From the NCBI RefSeq assembly GCF_003858535.1, contig NZ_RQTJ01000001.1, positions 124,001-188,000 of the forward strand: a DNA stretch of 64,000 nucleotides, given 5' to 3'. Shown piece by piece: positions 53,111-61,606 of this stretch; positions within the stretch are counted from its first letter, which is position 1, and each line of letters starts with the position of its first letter. This DNA is from Paenimyroides viscosum. Its GTDB lineage: Bacteria; Bacteroidota; Bacteroidia; Flavobacteriales; Flavobacteriaceae. The translations under genes and the position numbers were made by a program. The notes beneath the pieces are model-generated. The model was not told the DNA's origin. It searched no databases and saw only the letters and a list, made by a program, of their open reading frames with translations.

Positions 53111-53146
53111 AAAAGCTGAACTAATTTGTTCGGCTTTTACTTTTTA
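53111..53146 (+). terminator. Terminator of accA
   Basis: AAAAGCTGAAC and GTTCGGCTTTT form an 11-bp stem with one G-T pair and a 6-nt loop, then ACTTTTT. It lies 21 bp past the accA stop. Confidence 0.85.
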
Positions 53147-53239
53147 AAACAATTTATCAACACTAAAATATTTTCAATTTTACCAAATAGTTAATAAGTT
53201 TAGTTAGTAAAATAGCTTTAAAAAAACTAAATTCGCTTT

Positions 53240-54766
53240 ATGGAACAAGAGAAAGTATTAAACACTGATTTTAAAATTAATCGAAACGTAATTTCTTTAG
53301 AAAAAGGAAAGTTACCACCGCAAGCAGTTGATTTAGAGGAAGCTGTATTGGGTGCAATGATGATTGATAAAAAAGGTGTTGACGATGCTATTGACATTTT
53401 AAAGCCCGATGCTTTTTACAAAGAAGCTCATAGACATATTTACGATGCTATAGAAACACTTTTTAAAGCCAGCCAACCAATTGATATTTTAACCGTATCT
53501 ACCCAATTAAGAAAAAACGGTAAATTAGAACTTGTTGGAGGTGATTTCTATTTGATCAATCTTACCCAAAAAATTGCATCATCGGCGCATATCGAGTTCC
53601 ATTGCCGCATTATTTTACAGAAATATATCCAACGAAGTTTAATTAAAATTTCATCGGAAATTATTGAAGATGCCTACGATGAATCATCAGATATTTTTGA
53701 ATTGTTAGATCAAGCCGAATCAAAATTATACGATGTTACACAAGGAAACATCAAGAAAAGTACCGAAACGGCTCAATCATTAGTTGCACAAGCAAAAAAA
53801 CGAATCGAAGAAATTGGTAAACGCGAAGGTTTATCGGGCTTACCAACAGGTTTTCATAAATTAGACGGATTAACATCTGGTTGGCAACCATCAGATTTAA
53901 TTATTATTGCGGCACGTCCCGGTATGGGTAAAACCGCGTTTGTACTTTCTATGGCTCGAAATATCGCTATTGATGCAAACAGAGGGGTAGCTTTCTTTTC
54001 ATTAGAGATGTCTAGTGTTCAGTTAATTACCCGTTTAATTTCTTCGGAAACAGGTTTGTCGTCTGAAAAATTGCGAACAGGTAAATTAGAACAACACGAA
54101 TGGGAACAATTGAACGTTAAGGTAAAAGATTTAGAAAAAGCACCTTTGTTTATTGATGATTCGCCTTCGCTTTCTATTTTTGATTTACGTGCAAAAGCAA
54201 GACGATTAAAATCCCAATATGATATTCAGCTAATTGTTATTGATTATTTACAGTTAATGACAGCTGGTGGAAACAATAAAGGAGGCGGAAATCGTGAACA
54301 AGAAATTTCTACTATTTCGCGTAACTTAAAAGGTTTAGCAAAAGAATTAGACATTCCCGTAATTGCACTTTCACAGTTATCACGTGCCGTTGAAACCCGT
54401 GGATCCTCAAAACGTCCATTACTTTCAGATTTACGTGAATCGGGTGCAATTGAACAGGATGCCGATATTGTATCGTTTATTTACCGACCAGAATATTATA
54501 AAATTGATGTTTGGGACGATGACGAACAAAGTCCAACCGAAGGTCAGGCTGAATTTATAGTCGCAAAACACCGTAATGGTGGTTTAGATAATATTCGATT
54601 GAAATTCCTTGGTAAATTTGGTAAGTTTGATAATTTAGATGATGCTTTTATGCCTTTTGACGAATTCCCGTCGAGCATGAACGATCGAAATTTAACAAAT
54701 GATCTACCACCAAGCGATCAGATTTTTGGAAGCAGTTTCAGTGATGACAGCGATGTTCCTTTTTAA
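53240..54766 (+). CDS. dnaB: Replicative DNA helicase
   Basis: The 508-residue protein has the DnaB N-terminal helical domain (PPQAVDLEEAVLGAMMIDKKG), a linker, and the RecA-like domain with GLPTGFHKLDGLTSGWQPSD, Walker A ARPGMGKTAFVL, VIDYLQLM and RESGAIEQDADIVSFIYRP. It unwinds DNA at the fork as a hexamer. No intein is visible. It is monocistronic, between two terminators. Confidence 0.96.
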   Translation: MEQEKVLNTDFKINRNVISLEKGKLPPQAVDLEEAVLGAMMIDKKGVDDAIDILKPDAFYKEAHRHIYDAIETLFKASQPIDILTVSTQLRKNGKLELVGGDFYLINLTQKIASSAHIEFHCRIILQKYIQRSLIKISSEIIEDAYDESSDIFELLDQAESKLYDVTQGNIKKSTETAQSLVAQAKKRIEEIGKREGLSGLPTGFHKLDGLTSGWQPSDLIIIAARPGMGKTAFVLSMARNIAIDANRGVAFFSLEMSSVQLITRLISSETGLSSEKLRTGKLEQHEWEQLNVKVKDLEKAPLFIDDSPSLSIFDLRAKARRLKSQYDIQLIVIDYLQLMTAGGNNKGGGNREQEISTISRNLKGLAKELDIPVIALSQLSRAVETRGSSKRPLLSDLRESGAIEQDADIVSFIYRPEYYKIDVWDDDEQSPTEGQAEFIVAKHRNGGLDNIRLKFLGKFGKFDNLDDAFMPFDEFPSSMNDRNLTNDLPPSDQIFGSSFSDDSDVPF

Positions 54767-54774
54767 AATATAGT

Positions 54775-54805
54775 AAGTCCGAAGAATTTCTTCGGACTTT
54801 TTTTA
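54775..54805. terminator. Terminator between dnaB and WYL gene
   Basis: AAGTCCGAAGAA (54,775-54,786) and TTCTTCGGACTT (54,788-54,799) form a nearly perfect stem followed by TTTTTT on the plus strand. It lies between convergent genes. Confidence 0.9.
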
Positions 54806-55828
54806 TGAATCATTTTCTGTGTTGTAAATTCTATTATTCTTTGCAACTCTGTACTGAATCAATCTTTTTAAATTTCTTGGACCCAATACTTCAACGCATT
54901 CGCCAAATCCTAAAATTTCACGTTCTAATTCAAAATTTGGAATAACATCAATACGAACAATCATTCCATTTTCATCTTCCTGAAGAATTTGTTGCGAATG
55001 ATGAAGCGGTTTGGTTTTTACATAAGGAGCATTTTTAAGATTAAACTTTAAAATAACCTTTTGCGGTCGGTCTTTTACACTTCTTGTTACTCCAATACAT
55101 TCATTGAAATAAGTTTCAAAATCGATACCTTCGTACGGTTTAAAAAGATTGGTGTCTAATTCATAAAAAGCTTCGATACGATCTAAAGCAAGAGTAACCA
55201 AAAGTTTACCTTTGTTGTTTCGTGTAATTAAAAACCAACGGTTTCGATATTCTTTCAACAAATACGGATGATAAATTTCTTTAATTGCCTGTTTAGATTT
55301 AAACGATTTATATTCAATTAGCAACGGTTTTTTCTGTAAAATTGCCTGGTACAGCCTGCTTAAATGATCAATTCCCTTTAACTGTTTATTGTCTTCAAAT
55401 TGAATGTAGTTCGGCGTTTTCTTTGCAGATTTATAAATGTTGTTCTCCAATTTGGCAATCAATTCGCTCATTTCATCAAAATACTGAAAACCATTAAACT
55501 GTTTTAAAAGCGAAACAATTTCCTTCATTTTATCAACATCTTCTTCTTTAATAGGCGATTTTGTGATGGAATAATCCGGATCATCATAGCTGTAGAATTT
55601 TCGATCAATTACAACAATTGGCGCATTGTATCCTAACTTATCACTTCGCATAAACTGAATATCAGCCTGAATGGTACGTTTGCTAACTCCGGTTGTAATG
55701 CCTTCAAATTCATACAAAGCATCCGAAACTTTTTCAATCAAATCTTCCAACGTCCATTTTCTGTAACGGTTTTGTAAACATTTATCAATGGTTTTATATC
55801 GAATTAAAGCAGATTTGTTCGTTGCCAT
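54803..55828 (-). CDS. WYL-domain transcriptional regulator of the RNA-repair operon
   Basis: The start at 55,828 gives 341 residues beginning MATNKSALIRYKTIDKCL; an ATG at 55,855 would add nine residues with little reason. An N-terminal winged HTH occupies about 1-85 (WTLEDLIEKVSDALYEF, then SKRTIQADIQFMRSD). A WYL domain follows from about 150 (PLLIEYKSFKSKQAIKEIYHPYLLKEY then NRWFLITRN, a W-F-L variant), and a C-terminal extension (WCX-like). WYL regulators bind nucleotide or nucleic-acid ligands and often switch on RNA-repair and defence operons. It is divergent to the RlaP-RlaP-RtcB operon and most likely controls it. Confidence 0.88.
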   Translation of the reverse strand: MATNKSALIRYKTIDKCLQNRYRKWTLEDLIEKVSDALYEFEGITTGVSKRTIQADIQFMRSDKLGYNAPIVVIDRKFYSYDDPDYSITKSPIKEEDVDKMKEIVSLLKQFNGFQYFDEMSELIAKLENNIYKSAKKTPNYIQFEDNKQLKGIDHLSRLYQAILQKKPLLIEYKSFKSKQAIKEIYHPYLLKEYRNRWFLITRNNKGKLLVTLALDRIEAFYELDTNLFKPYEGIDFETYFNECIGVTRSVKDRPQKVILKFNLKNAPYVKTKPLHHSQQILQEDENGMIVRIDVIPNFELEREILGFGECVEVLGPRNLKRLIQYRVAKNNRIYNTENDS

Positions 55829-56055
55829 AGTTATTTGGTATTGAAAATCAATCAAAAATACAATTTAATACGCAATGTATTTACGCAGTTTAAAATAAAA
55901 ACTTCTATTATTAAAAATATTAAATTTTAAATAATAGAAATTTAGTTGTTTATAAAATAATTTCAATATTTTTTTAGTTACGCATTTAATTTGCGTAGTA
56001 AGGCGATCATCTTTGTAATGTTGAAAAAGCAATTAAATCATTTAAAAGTAATATT
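55829..56055. promoter_or_regulatory. Divergent control region of WYL gene and RNA-repair operon
   Basis: Four copies of TACGCA occur in this 227-bp region. Two form an inverted repeat with a 7-nt spacer (55,979-55,984 and 55,992-55,997) beside the operon promoter; two are direct repeats near the WYL start (55,869-55,874 and 55,882-55,887). Between them TTCTATTATT (55,903-55,912) and AATAATAGAA (55,930-55,939) are a perfect 10-bp inverted repeat. CATCTTTG (56,008-56,015) is one base from the TAnnTTTG promoter box and fits transcription of the operon. Binding of WYL to TACGCA sites is inference. Confidence 0.6.
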
Positions 56056-56835
56056 ATGAAAAAAGTAATAGTTGAAAAACTGAACGTAATAGAAAAGGAA
56101 AAAGGAATAAAAATACTTTTCGCTATAGAATCGGGTAGTAGAGGTTGGGGATTTTCCTCAACAGATAGTGATTTCGATGTTCGATTTGTTTATGTAACAC
56201 CTAAAAAACAGTATTTACATATTAATGAACAGGCTGATTTCTTCGATTTTCCAATTAATAATGATCTTGATATTAACGGTTGGGATTTAAAGAAGTTTCT
56301 AAAATTGTTATACGCTTCAAACGCAACACCTTTTGAATGGATGCAATCTCCTGTATTTTATCATAAAGAAGACATTTTCTTTGAAATGATTAAAGAATTG
56401 CTCCCGGATTATTTTTGTCAGCAAACTTTAGTGCATCACTATTTGGGTTTGGTTCATAAAAAAATGGAAGTGCTTAACGAAGAAAATATACGTTTGAAAG
56501 ATTTCTTTTATATCTACAGATCGTTATTAGCTACTCGATTTGCAATGGAAAACAATCAATTTCCACCTATGGAATTTTCAAAACTGATGAATCTGGTTGA
56601 CAATAAATCGTTGATAGAAGAAACAAATCGATTGCTGGCTGTAAAGAAGTATGCAAGTGAAAAGGATATTGATAAGATCAATTCAGAATTAATTGACTAC
56701 TTGAAAGTTAGTTATAAAGGACTTTCAGATTCTAAAAAAGTAAAACGTAAAGGAACATTTGATATCGAAACATTAAATGAAACTTTTTATAAAATAATAA
56801 CAGATGCTGACGATAGATTTTTTAAAGAAAAATAA
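56056..56835 (+). CDS. RlaP-like nucleotidyltransferase (first of two)
   Basis: The 259-residue protein has the DNA-polymerase-beta-type nucleotidyltransferase motif: FAIESGSRGWGFSSTDSDFD with GS at 27-28 and the catalytic acidic residues Asp39 and Asp41, then DVRFVY. The family is RlaP (Pfam PF10127), described in RNA-repair pathways together with RtcB. The C-terminal helical part (about 100-259) is typical. It probably adds nucleotides to, or otherwise modifies, damaged RNA ends; no activity is shown by sequence. It starts 228 bp from the WYL start and its 3' end overlaps the second RlaP gene by 32 bp. Confidence 0.85.
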   Translation: MKKVIVEKLNVIEKEKGIKILFAIESGSRGWGFSSTDSDFDVRFVYVTPKKQYLHINEQADFFDFPINNDLDINGWDLKKFLKLLYASNATPFEWMQSPVFYHKEDIFFEMIKELLPDYFCQQTLVHHYLGLVHKKMEVLNEENIRLKDFFYIYRSLLATRFAMENNQFPPMEFSKLMNLVDNKSLIEETNRLLAVKKYASEKDIDKINSELIDYLKVSYKGLSDSKKVKRKGTFDIETLNETFYKIITDADDRFFKEK

Positions 56836-57862
56836 CCTGATCCTTTTCGAATGTATTTCTGGGAGTAAAGCTTATGGTTTAAATACAGAAAAGTCGGATA
56901 CTGATATTCGAGGTGTTTTCTACATGCCAAAAAATGATTTTTACGGACTTAATTATGTTCTACAAATCAGTAACGAAACCAACGATATTGTTTACTACGA
57001 ATTAGGCAGATTTATTGAGCTTCTTTCTAAAAACAACCCAAATATTTTAGAAATGTTGGCGACACCTGAACATTGTATCTTATATAAAAACGAATTGATG
57101 AATGAAATAAAGATTGCCGATTTTCTGTCACTTTTAACTAAAGATACTTTCGTGGGTTACGCTTTATCGCAAATAAAAAAGGCGAAAGGATTAAACAAGA
57201 AAATGTTTCATCCTATGGATCATGAACGAAAAACAGTTTTACATTTTTGTTATGTTGTAGAAAACGGTAAAACTTTTGAATTGCAAGATTGGTTAAGTGC
57301 TAAAAACTTAAAACAGCAAAATTGCGGCTTAAGTAAGTTAAATCATTTAAAAGATACTTATAATCTTTTTTACGATTTGAACGATGATGTTTATAATGGA
57401 ATATGCAACAGCGATGAGTCAAACGAAGTTACGTTAAGTAGCATTCCACAAAGTAGTTCTTCCGCAATAATACTGTATTTTAATAAAGATGCTTATTCTA
57501 CTTACTGTAAGAAATATAGTGAATATTGGGAATGGGTTTCAAAAAGAAATATCGATAGATTTCAATCCAATAAAATGCACGGAAAGGGGTACGATGCTAA
57601 AAACATGATGCATACGATACGTTTACTACAAATGGCTTTGAAAATTTTTAAGAATAAACAATTAATAATAGAAGTTGACAATAGAACGGATTTGTTAGAA
57701 ATTAAATCAGGAAGATACTCGTATGAAGAAGTTGTTAATATGGCTGATGATTTAATAGTTGAAATAGAAGAATATTATAAAAAATCGACATTAATAACAA
57801 GTCCAGATTTAGATAAAATTGAAAATTTATTGGTTAAACTTCGTTTAAAATTATACAATTAA
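56804..57862 (+). CDS. RlaP-like nucleotidyltransferase (second of two)
   Basis: The 352-residue protein has a second, more diverged nucleotidyltransferase core: FECISGSKAYGLNTEKSDTD with Gly20-Ser21 and Asp32, Asp34, then IRGVFYM. It is longer than its neighbour because of an extended helical C-terminal region. As in the first gene the GS and DxD residues are intact, so it should be active; it may act on a different end or nucleotide. The start at 56,804 overlaps the preceding stop by 32 bp. The RtcB gene follows after 2 bp. Confidence 0.85.
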   Translation: MLTIDFLKKNNLILFECISGSKAYGLNTEKSDTDIRGVFYMPKNDFYGLNYVLQISNETNDIVYYELGRFIELLSKNNPNILEMLATPEHCILYKNELMNEIKIADFLSLLTKDTFVGYALSQIKKAKGLNKKMFHPMDHERKTVLHFCYVVENGKTFELQDWLSAKNLKQQNCGLSKLNHLKDTYNLFYDLNDDVYNGICNSDESNEVTLSSIPQSSSSAIILYFNKDAYSTYCKKYSEYWEWVSKRNIDRFQSNKMHGKGYDAKNMMHTIRLLQMALKIFKNKQLIIEVDNRTDLLEIKSGRYSYEEVVNMADDLIVEIEEYYKKSTLITSPDLDKIENLLVKLRLKLYN

Positions 57863-57864
57863 TC

Positions 57865-59286
57865 ATGAAAAAAATAACAGGAAAAGACCTATTGCGTATA
57901 GGTTTTGAAGAAAATATCATTTTAGGAAAAACATTAGATTTTTGTGAAAACTACCAAGGATCTTTAAATAAAGGCGAGGTGTTAAACACTTTGAAGAACG
58001 TTATTTCACAACCCGAAAAAACATTTGAAACATCGGAGTTTTATCCTTTAGCGCAACAAATTATTACGTTGCAAAATGAAATGGATAATGATACCATTCC
58101 GTTAGAAACAAATCCGAGACCGTATGCTGTTTTTGGTAGCGATCATATTGAAGAAGGAGCCAGAAAGCAAATGGAAACCGCAATGAAATTACCGGTTTCT
58201 GTGGCTGGAGCTTTAATGCCTGATGCGCATCAGGGTTATGGTTTGCCGATTGGTGGAGTCTTGGCAACCAGAAATGCCATTATTCCTTATGGTGTGGGGG
58301 TTGATATTGGTTGTAGAATGGCACTTTCTATTTATGATATGGAAGAATCGTTTTTCGAGGAAAATCAATCGAAGTTTAAGCGGGAGTTAATTGCACAATC
58401 AAATTTTGGTGCAGGAAACGGTTTTCGAGGTCAGTACAAGTTTGATCACGAAGTTTTAGAAAATAAGTTGTTTAACGAAAATCCGCTTTTACAGAATTTA
58501 AAAGATAAAGCATGGACGCAATTGGGAAGTTCTGGCGGTGGAAACCATTTTGTGGAGTTTGGTATTATTGAATTTGCAGAACGTGACGAAATGCTGAATA
58601 TAGAAAAAGGTAAATATGTGGCTTTATTGACGCATTCAGGTTCTCGTGGTTTTGGTGCCACCATTGCCGGACATTACACGCAGTTGGCTAAAAAGGTTTG
58701 TAAGTTGCCACAGGAAGCTAAAAATCTGGCTTATTTCGATTTGAATTCAACCGAAGGACAGGAATATTGGTTGGCAATGAATTTGGCGGGTGATTATGCA
58801 TCGGCTTGTCATGAAGTGATCCATCATAAAATGCAGAAAGCGTTAGGTGTAGAAGTTTTAGCAAAGGTTGAAAATCATCATAATTTTGCTTGGAAAGAGC
58901 AGTGGAATGGGGAAGAGGTTATTGTTCACCGAAAAGGTGCAACGCCTGCAAGTAAAGATGTTATGGGAATTATTCCGGGATCTATGACAGCACCAGGATT
59001 TTTAGTCCGCGGAAAAGGTGAACCCGAAGCTATTCAGTCTGCATCGCACGGTGCCGGTCGACAAATGAGTAGAACGCAGGCGAAAAAAGAAATTTCTAAA
59101 TCTGATTTTAAAGCGATTTTAAAAGATCATAATGTAACCTTGATTGGAGCTGGTTTAGATGAAGCGCCTATGGCTTATAAAGATATTCATCAGGTTATGG
59201 AAGCTCAAAAAAGCCTGATTGATGTTGTTGCTACGTTCACCCCTAAAATGGTTCGTATGGCTGATGATGGAAGTAGAGAGGATTAA
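57865..59286 (+). CDS. rtcB: RtcB family RNA ligase
   Basis: The 473-residue protein carries the RtcB active-site motifs in order: LMPDAHQGYGLPIGG (Asp120, His122), GVDIGCRMA (Asp147, Cys150), GGGNHFVEFG, HSGSRGFGA, ENHHNFAW (His338/His339), VHRKGATPA and SHGAGRQMSR with the His395 that is guanylylated. It joins RNA 2',3'-cyclic phosphate (or 3'-phosphate) ends to 5'-OH ends using GTP and Mn2+. It is longer than E. coli RtcB (408) mainly through an N-terminal extension (MKKITGKDLLRIGFEENIIL), normal in this clade. It is the last gene of the WYL-controlled operon and is followed by a strong terminator; no archease gene is present. Confidence 0.95.
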   Translation: MKKITGKDLLRIGFEENIILGKTLDFCENYQGSLNKGEVLNTLKNVISQPEKTFETSEFYPLAQQIITLQNEMDNDTIPLETNPRPYAVFGSDHIEEGARKQMETAMKLPVSVAGALMPDAHQGYGLPIGGVLATRNAIIPYGVGVDIGCRMALSIYDMEESFFEENQSKFKRELIAQSNFGAGNGFRGQYKFDHEVLENKLFNENPLLQNLKDKAWTQLGSSGGGNHFVEFGIIEFAERDEMLNIEKGKYVALLTHSGSRGFGATIAGHYTQLAKKVCKLPQEAKNLAYFDLNSTEGQEYWLAMNLAGDYASACHEVIHHKMQKALGVEVLAKVENHHNFAWKEQWNGEEVIVHRKGATPASKDVMGIIPGSMTAPGFLVRGKGEPEAIQSASHGAGRQMSRTQAKKEISKSDFKAILKDHNVTLIGAGLDEAPMAYKDIHQVMEAQKSLIDVVATFTPKMVRMADDGSRED

Positions 59287-59287
59287 C

Positions 59288-59323
59288 AAGACAGTCGAAA
59301 ATTAATTCGGCTGTCTTTCATTT
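59288..59323 (+). terminator. Terminator of the RlaP-RlaP-RtcB operon
   Basis: AAGACAGTCGAA (59,288-59,299) and TTCGGCTGTCTT (59,306-59,317) form a 12-bp stem with one G-T pair and a short loop, followed by TCATTT. It also sits at the convergent end of the next gene. Confidence 0.85.
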
Positions 59324-59916
59324 ATAATTCCATATTTAATACCTGCTTTAGCAAATTGTTCTTTTAGTAAGTTTAATTTTTCTGTACAATTATTATTTAG
59401 ATTCATTTTTTCACTACTTGTTCTGTAGTTATTGCATTCAAAACAAATCTCTATGAACTCGAACAATTTATCATTATCGTCAAAAAATAAAATGGCATTT
59501 CTTGGCATATAACATTTTGCACCAGAAACATATATATTATTACCTACATTAAAAATTAAATCAGTTAATTGATTTTTTTGATTTTCGGATAATTCAACTT
59601 TTTCTTCAAAATGATTCAAATTAACTTTTGAAGGTCTTTTTTTAATCATATCGAAATAAGTTTGCATAATTTCTCCTGCAACATAAGGTGCAGTTCCTTC
59701 ATCATAGCCTTTCTTTCTTTTATTTTTTGGAAGTTTATTTTCATCACCTTGAAATGAAGAAAATACAATTCTTCTAGCTTTATTGAATGGATAGTTTTGA
59801 TTTCGTTCTTCAATAGAAAAATTATTAATTTTAACACATTGTGATTCTTCATCTTGAGCAGAAGTATTTATAAAAGAAATCAATAAACAGAAAGTGACTA
59901 AAATTCGGAAAATCAT
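59302..59916 (-). CDS. Exported protein of unknown function
   Basis: The start at 59,916 gives 204 residues with a signal peptide MIFRILVTFCLLISFINTSAQ; the ATG at 59,946 would add ten residues in front of it and put the start next to the hairpin repeat. The mature part (about 180 residues) has five Cys and a soluble, helical look: EERNQNYPFNKARRIVFSSF, then CYMPRNAILFFDD and FIEICFECNNYRTSSE. No family is recognised. It converges with rtcB and is separated from lpdA by a 130-bp hairpin repeat. Confidence 0.6.
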   Translation of the reverse strand: MIFRILVTFCLLISFINTSAQDEESQCVKINNFSIEERNQNYPFNKARRIVFSSFQGDENKLPKNKRKKGYDEGTAPYVAGEIMQTYFDMIKKRPSKVNLNHFEEKVELSENQKNQLTDLIFNVGNNIYVSGAKCYMPRNAILFFDDNDKLFEFIEICFECNNYRTSSEKMNLNNNCTEKLNLLKEQFAKAGIKYGIINERQPN

Positions 59917-59947
59917 AAGTATAATTTTAAAAAAGTAAACATACAAA

Positions 59948-60077
59948 AAAACTGCCTAAAAAGTATTAGCTTTTGTCATTCCGGACTTGATCCGGAATCT
60001 CATTATTTTGATTTACAAAATTTATGAGAAGCTGAAACAAGTTCAGCTTGACATTTGAATACTCTTTAGACAGTTTT
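59948..60077. repeat. 130-bp nested inverted-repeat element
   Basis: Outer arms AAAACTGCCTAAAAAGTATT (59,948-59,967) and AATACTCTTTAGACAGTTTT (60,058-60,077) are inverted repeats with two mismatches. Inside, TGTCATTCCGGACTTG and CAAGTTCAGCTTGACA, plus CTCAT and ATGAG pairs, give nested complementary blocks. The sequence resembles a common intergenic repeat of flavobacteria. It lies just beyond the lpdA stop and could fold into one long hairpin that ends the lpdA transcript. Confidence 0.6.
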
Positions 60078-60091
60078 ATATACTGTAATTT

Positions 60092-61483
60092 CTACAAGTG
60101 AATCACTTCATCGTAAGCAGCAGCAACAGCTTCCATAACCGCTTCACTCATAGTAGGGTGTGGGTGAACTGCTTTTAAAATTTCGTGACCTGTAGTTTCT
60201 AATTTACGGGCAACAACTGCTTCTGCAATCATATCGGTAACGCCGGCACCAATCATGTGGCAACCCAACCATTCGCCGTACTTCGCATCGAAAATTACTT
60301 TTACGAAACCGTCTGGAGTTCCGGCAGCTTTTGCTTTTCCTGATGCAGAGAATGGGAATTTACCAACTTTAATTTCGTAACCCGCTTCTTTTGCTTTTTT
60401 CTCTGTCATACCAACCGATGCAATTTCTGGAGTTGCATACGTACAACCAGGAATGTTTCCGTAATCTAACGGATCAACGTGTAAACCTGCAATTTTCTCT
60501 ACACATAAAATTCCTTCAGCCGAAGCAACGTGTGCCAAAGCCTGACCCGGAACTACATCGCCAATTGCATAATAACCCGGAATATTTGTCTGGTAGAAAT
60601 CGTTTACCAAGATCTTATCGCGATCTGTAGCAATTCCTGTTTCTTCTAATCCGATATTTTCTATGTTTGATTTGATACCAACAGCAGAAAGTAAAATATC
60701 AGCTTCTAAAATTTCTTCTCCTTTAGCTGTTTTTACGGTAGCTTTAACGCCTTCGCCCGATGTATCCACTTTTTCAACAGATGCATTCGTCATAATGGTA
60801 ATTCCTGATTTTTTCAAAGAACGCTCCATTTGTTTAGATACATCTTCGTCTTCAACCGGAACAATATTCGGCATAAATTCAACAATAGTAACTTCTGTTC
60901 CCATTGAATTATAGAAATGAGCGAACTCTACACCAATTGCTCCCGAACCTACAACGATCATTTTCTTTGGTTGTGTTTCCAACGTCATTGCCTGGCGGTA
61001 ACCAATTACTTTTTTACCATCTTGCGGTAAGTTTGGCAATTCGCGAGAACGTGCACCAGTAGCAATAATAATGTGATCTGCAGAAATTTCGGTTACTTTA
61101 CCGTCTTTATCTGTAACATCAACTTTTTTGCCAGGTTTTACTTTTCCGAAACCATCGATAACTTCGATTTTATTTTTCTTCATTAAGAACTGAACACCTT
61201 TGCTCATTCCGTCTGCAACACCGCGCGAACGTGCTATTACTGCATCAAAATCTTTATCAACTTCACCACTGATCGTTAAACCATAATCGGCAGCATGTTT
61301 TAAATAATCAAAAACCTGTGCAGATTTTAATAAAGCTTTTGTAGGAATACATCCCCAGTTTAAGCAGATTCCGCCTAAATTTTCTTTCTCTACAACTGCA
61401 ACTTTAAAACCTAATTGCGATGCTCTGATGGCTGTTACGTATCCGCCCGGACCGCTACCTAAGATGATAATATCGTATTTCAT
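60092..61483 (-). CDS. lpdA: Dihydrolipoyl dehydrogenase
   Basis: The 463-residue flavoprotein has the FAD Rossmann start DIIILGSGPGGYVTA, the redox Cys pair GGICLNWGCIP (Cys40, Cys45), the NAD-binding MIVVGSGAIGVEFAHFY, GYYAIGDVVPG and the C-terminal catalytic HPHPTMSEAVMEA. It reoxidises the lipoyl groups of pyruvate and 2-oxoglutarate dehydrogenases and the glycine cleavage system. It is not next to other complex genes. It is separated from the ABC exporter by 123 bp. Confidence 0.97.
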   Translation of the reverse strand: MKYDIIILGSGPGGYVTAIRASQLGFKVAVVEKENLGGICLNWGCIPTKALLKSAQVFDYLKHAADYGLTISGEVDKDFDAVIARSRGVADGMSKGVQFLMKKNKIEVIDGFGKVKPGKKVDVTDKDGKVTEISADHIIIATGARSRELPNLPQDGKKVIGYRQAMTLETQPKKMIVVGSGAIGVEFAHFYNSMGTEVTIVEFMPNIVPVEDEDVSKQMERSLKKSGITIMTNASVEKVDTSGEGVKATVKTAKGEEILEADILLSAVGIKSNIENIGLEETGIATDRDKILVNDFYQTNIPGYYAIGDVVPGQALAHVASAEGILCVEKIAGLHVDPLDYGNIPGCTYATPEIASVGMTEKKAKEAGYEIKVGKFPFSASGKAKAAGTPDGFVKVIFDAKYGEWLGCHMIGAGVTDMIAEAVVARKLETTGHEILKAVHPHPTMSEAVMEAVAAAYDEVIHL

Positions 61484-61606
61484 TTTTTATTTGTTTTAAA
61501 CTTCAAGCGTTAAGCCTTAAGCGTTGATTGTTTTATTTTTTATGTGCACGATATGCGTTGCGAATTTAAGAATTTTTTTAAAAACTTTTATAAGCAAATT
61601 AATTTG

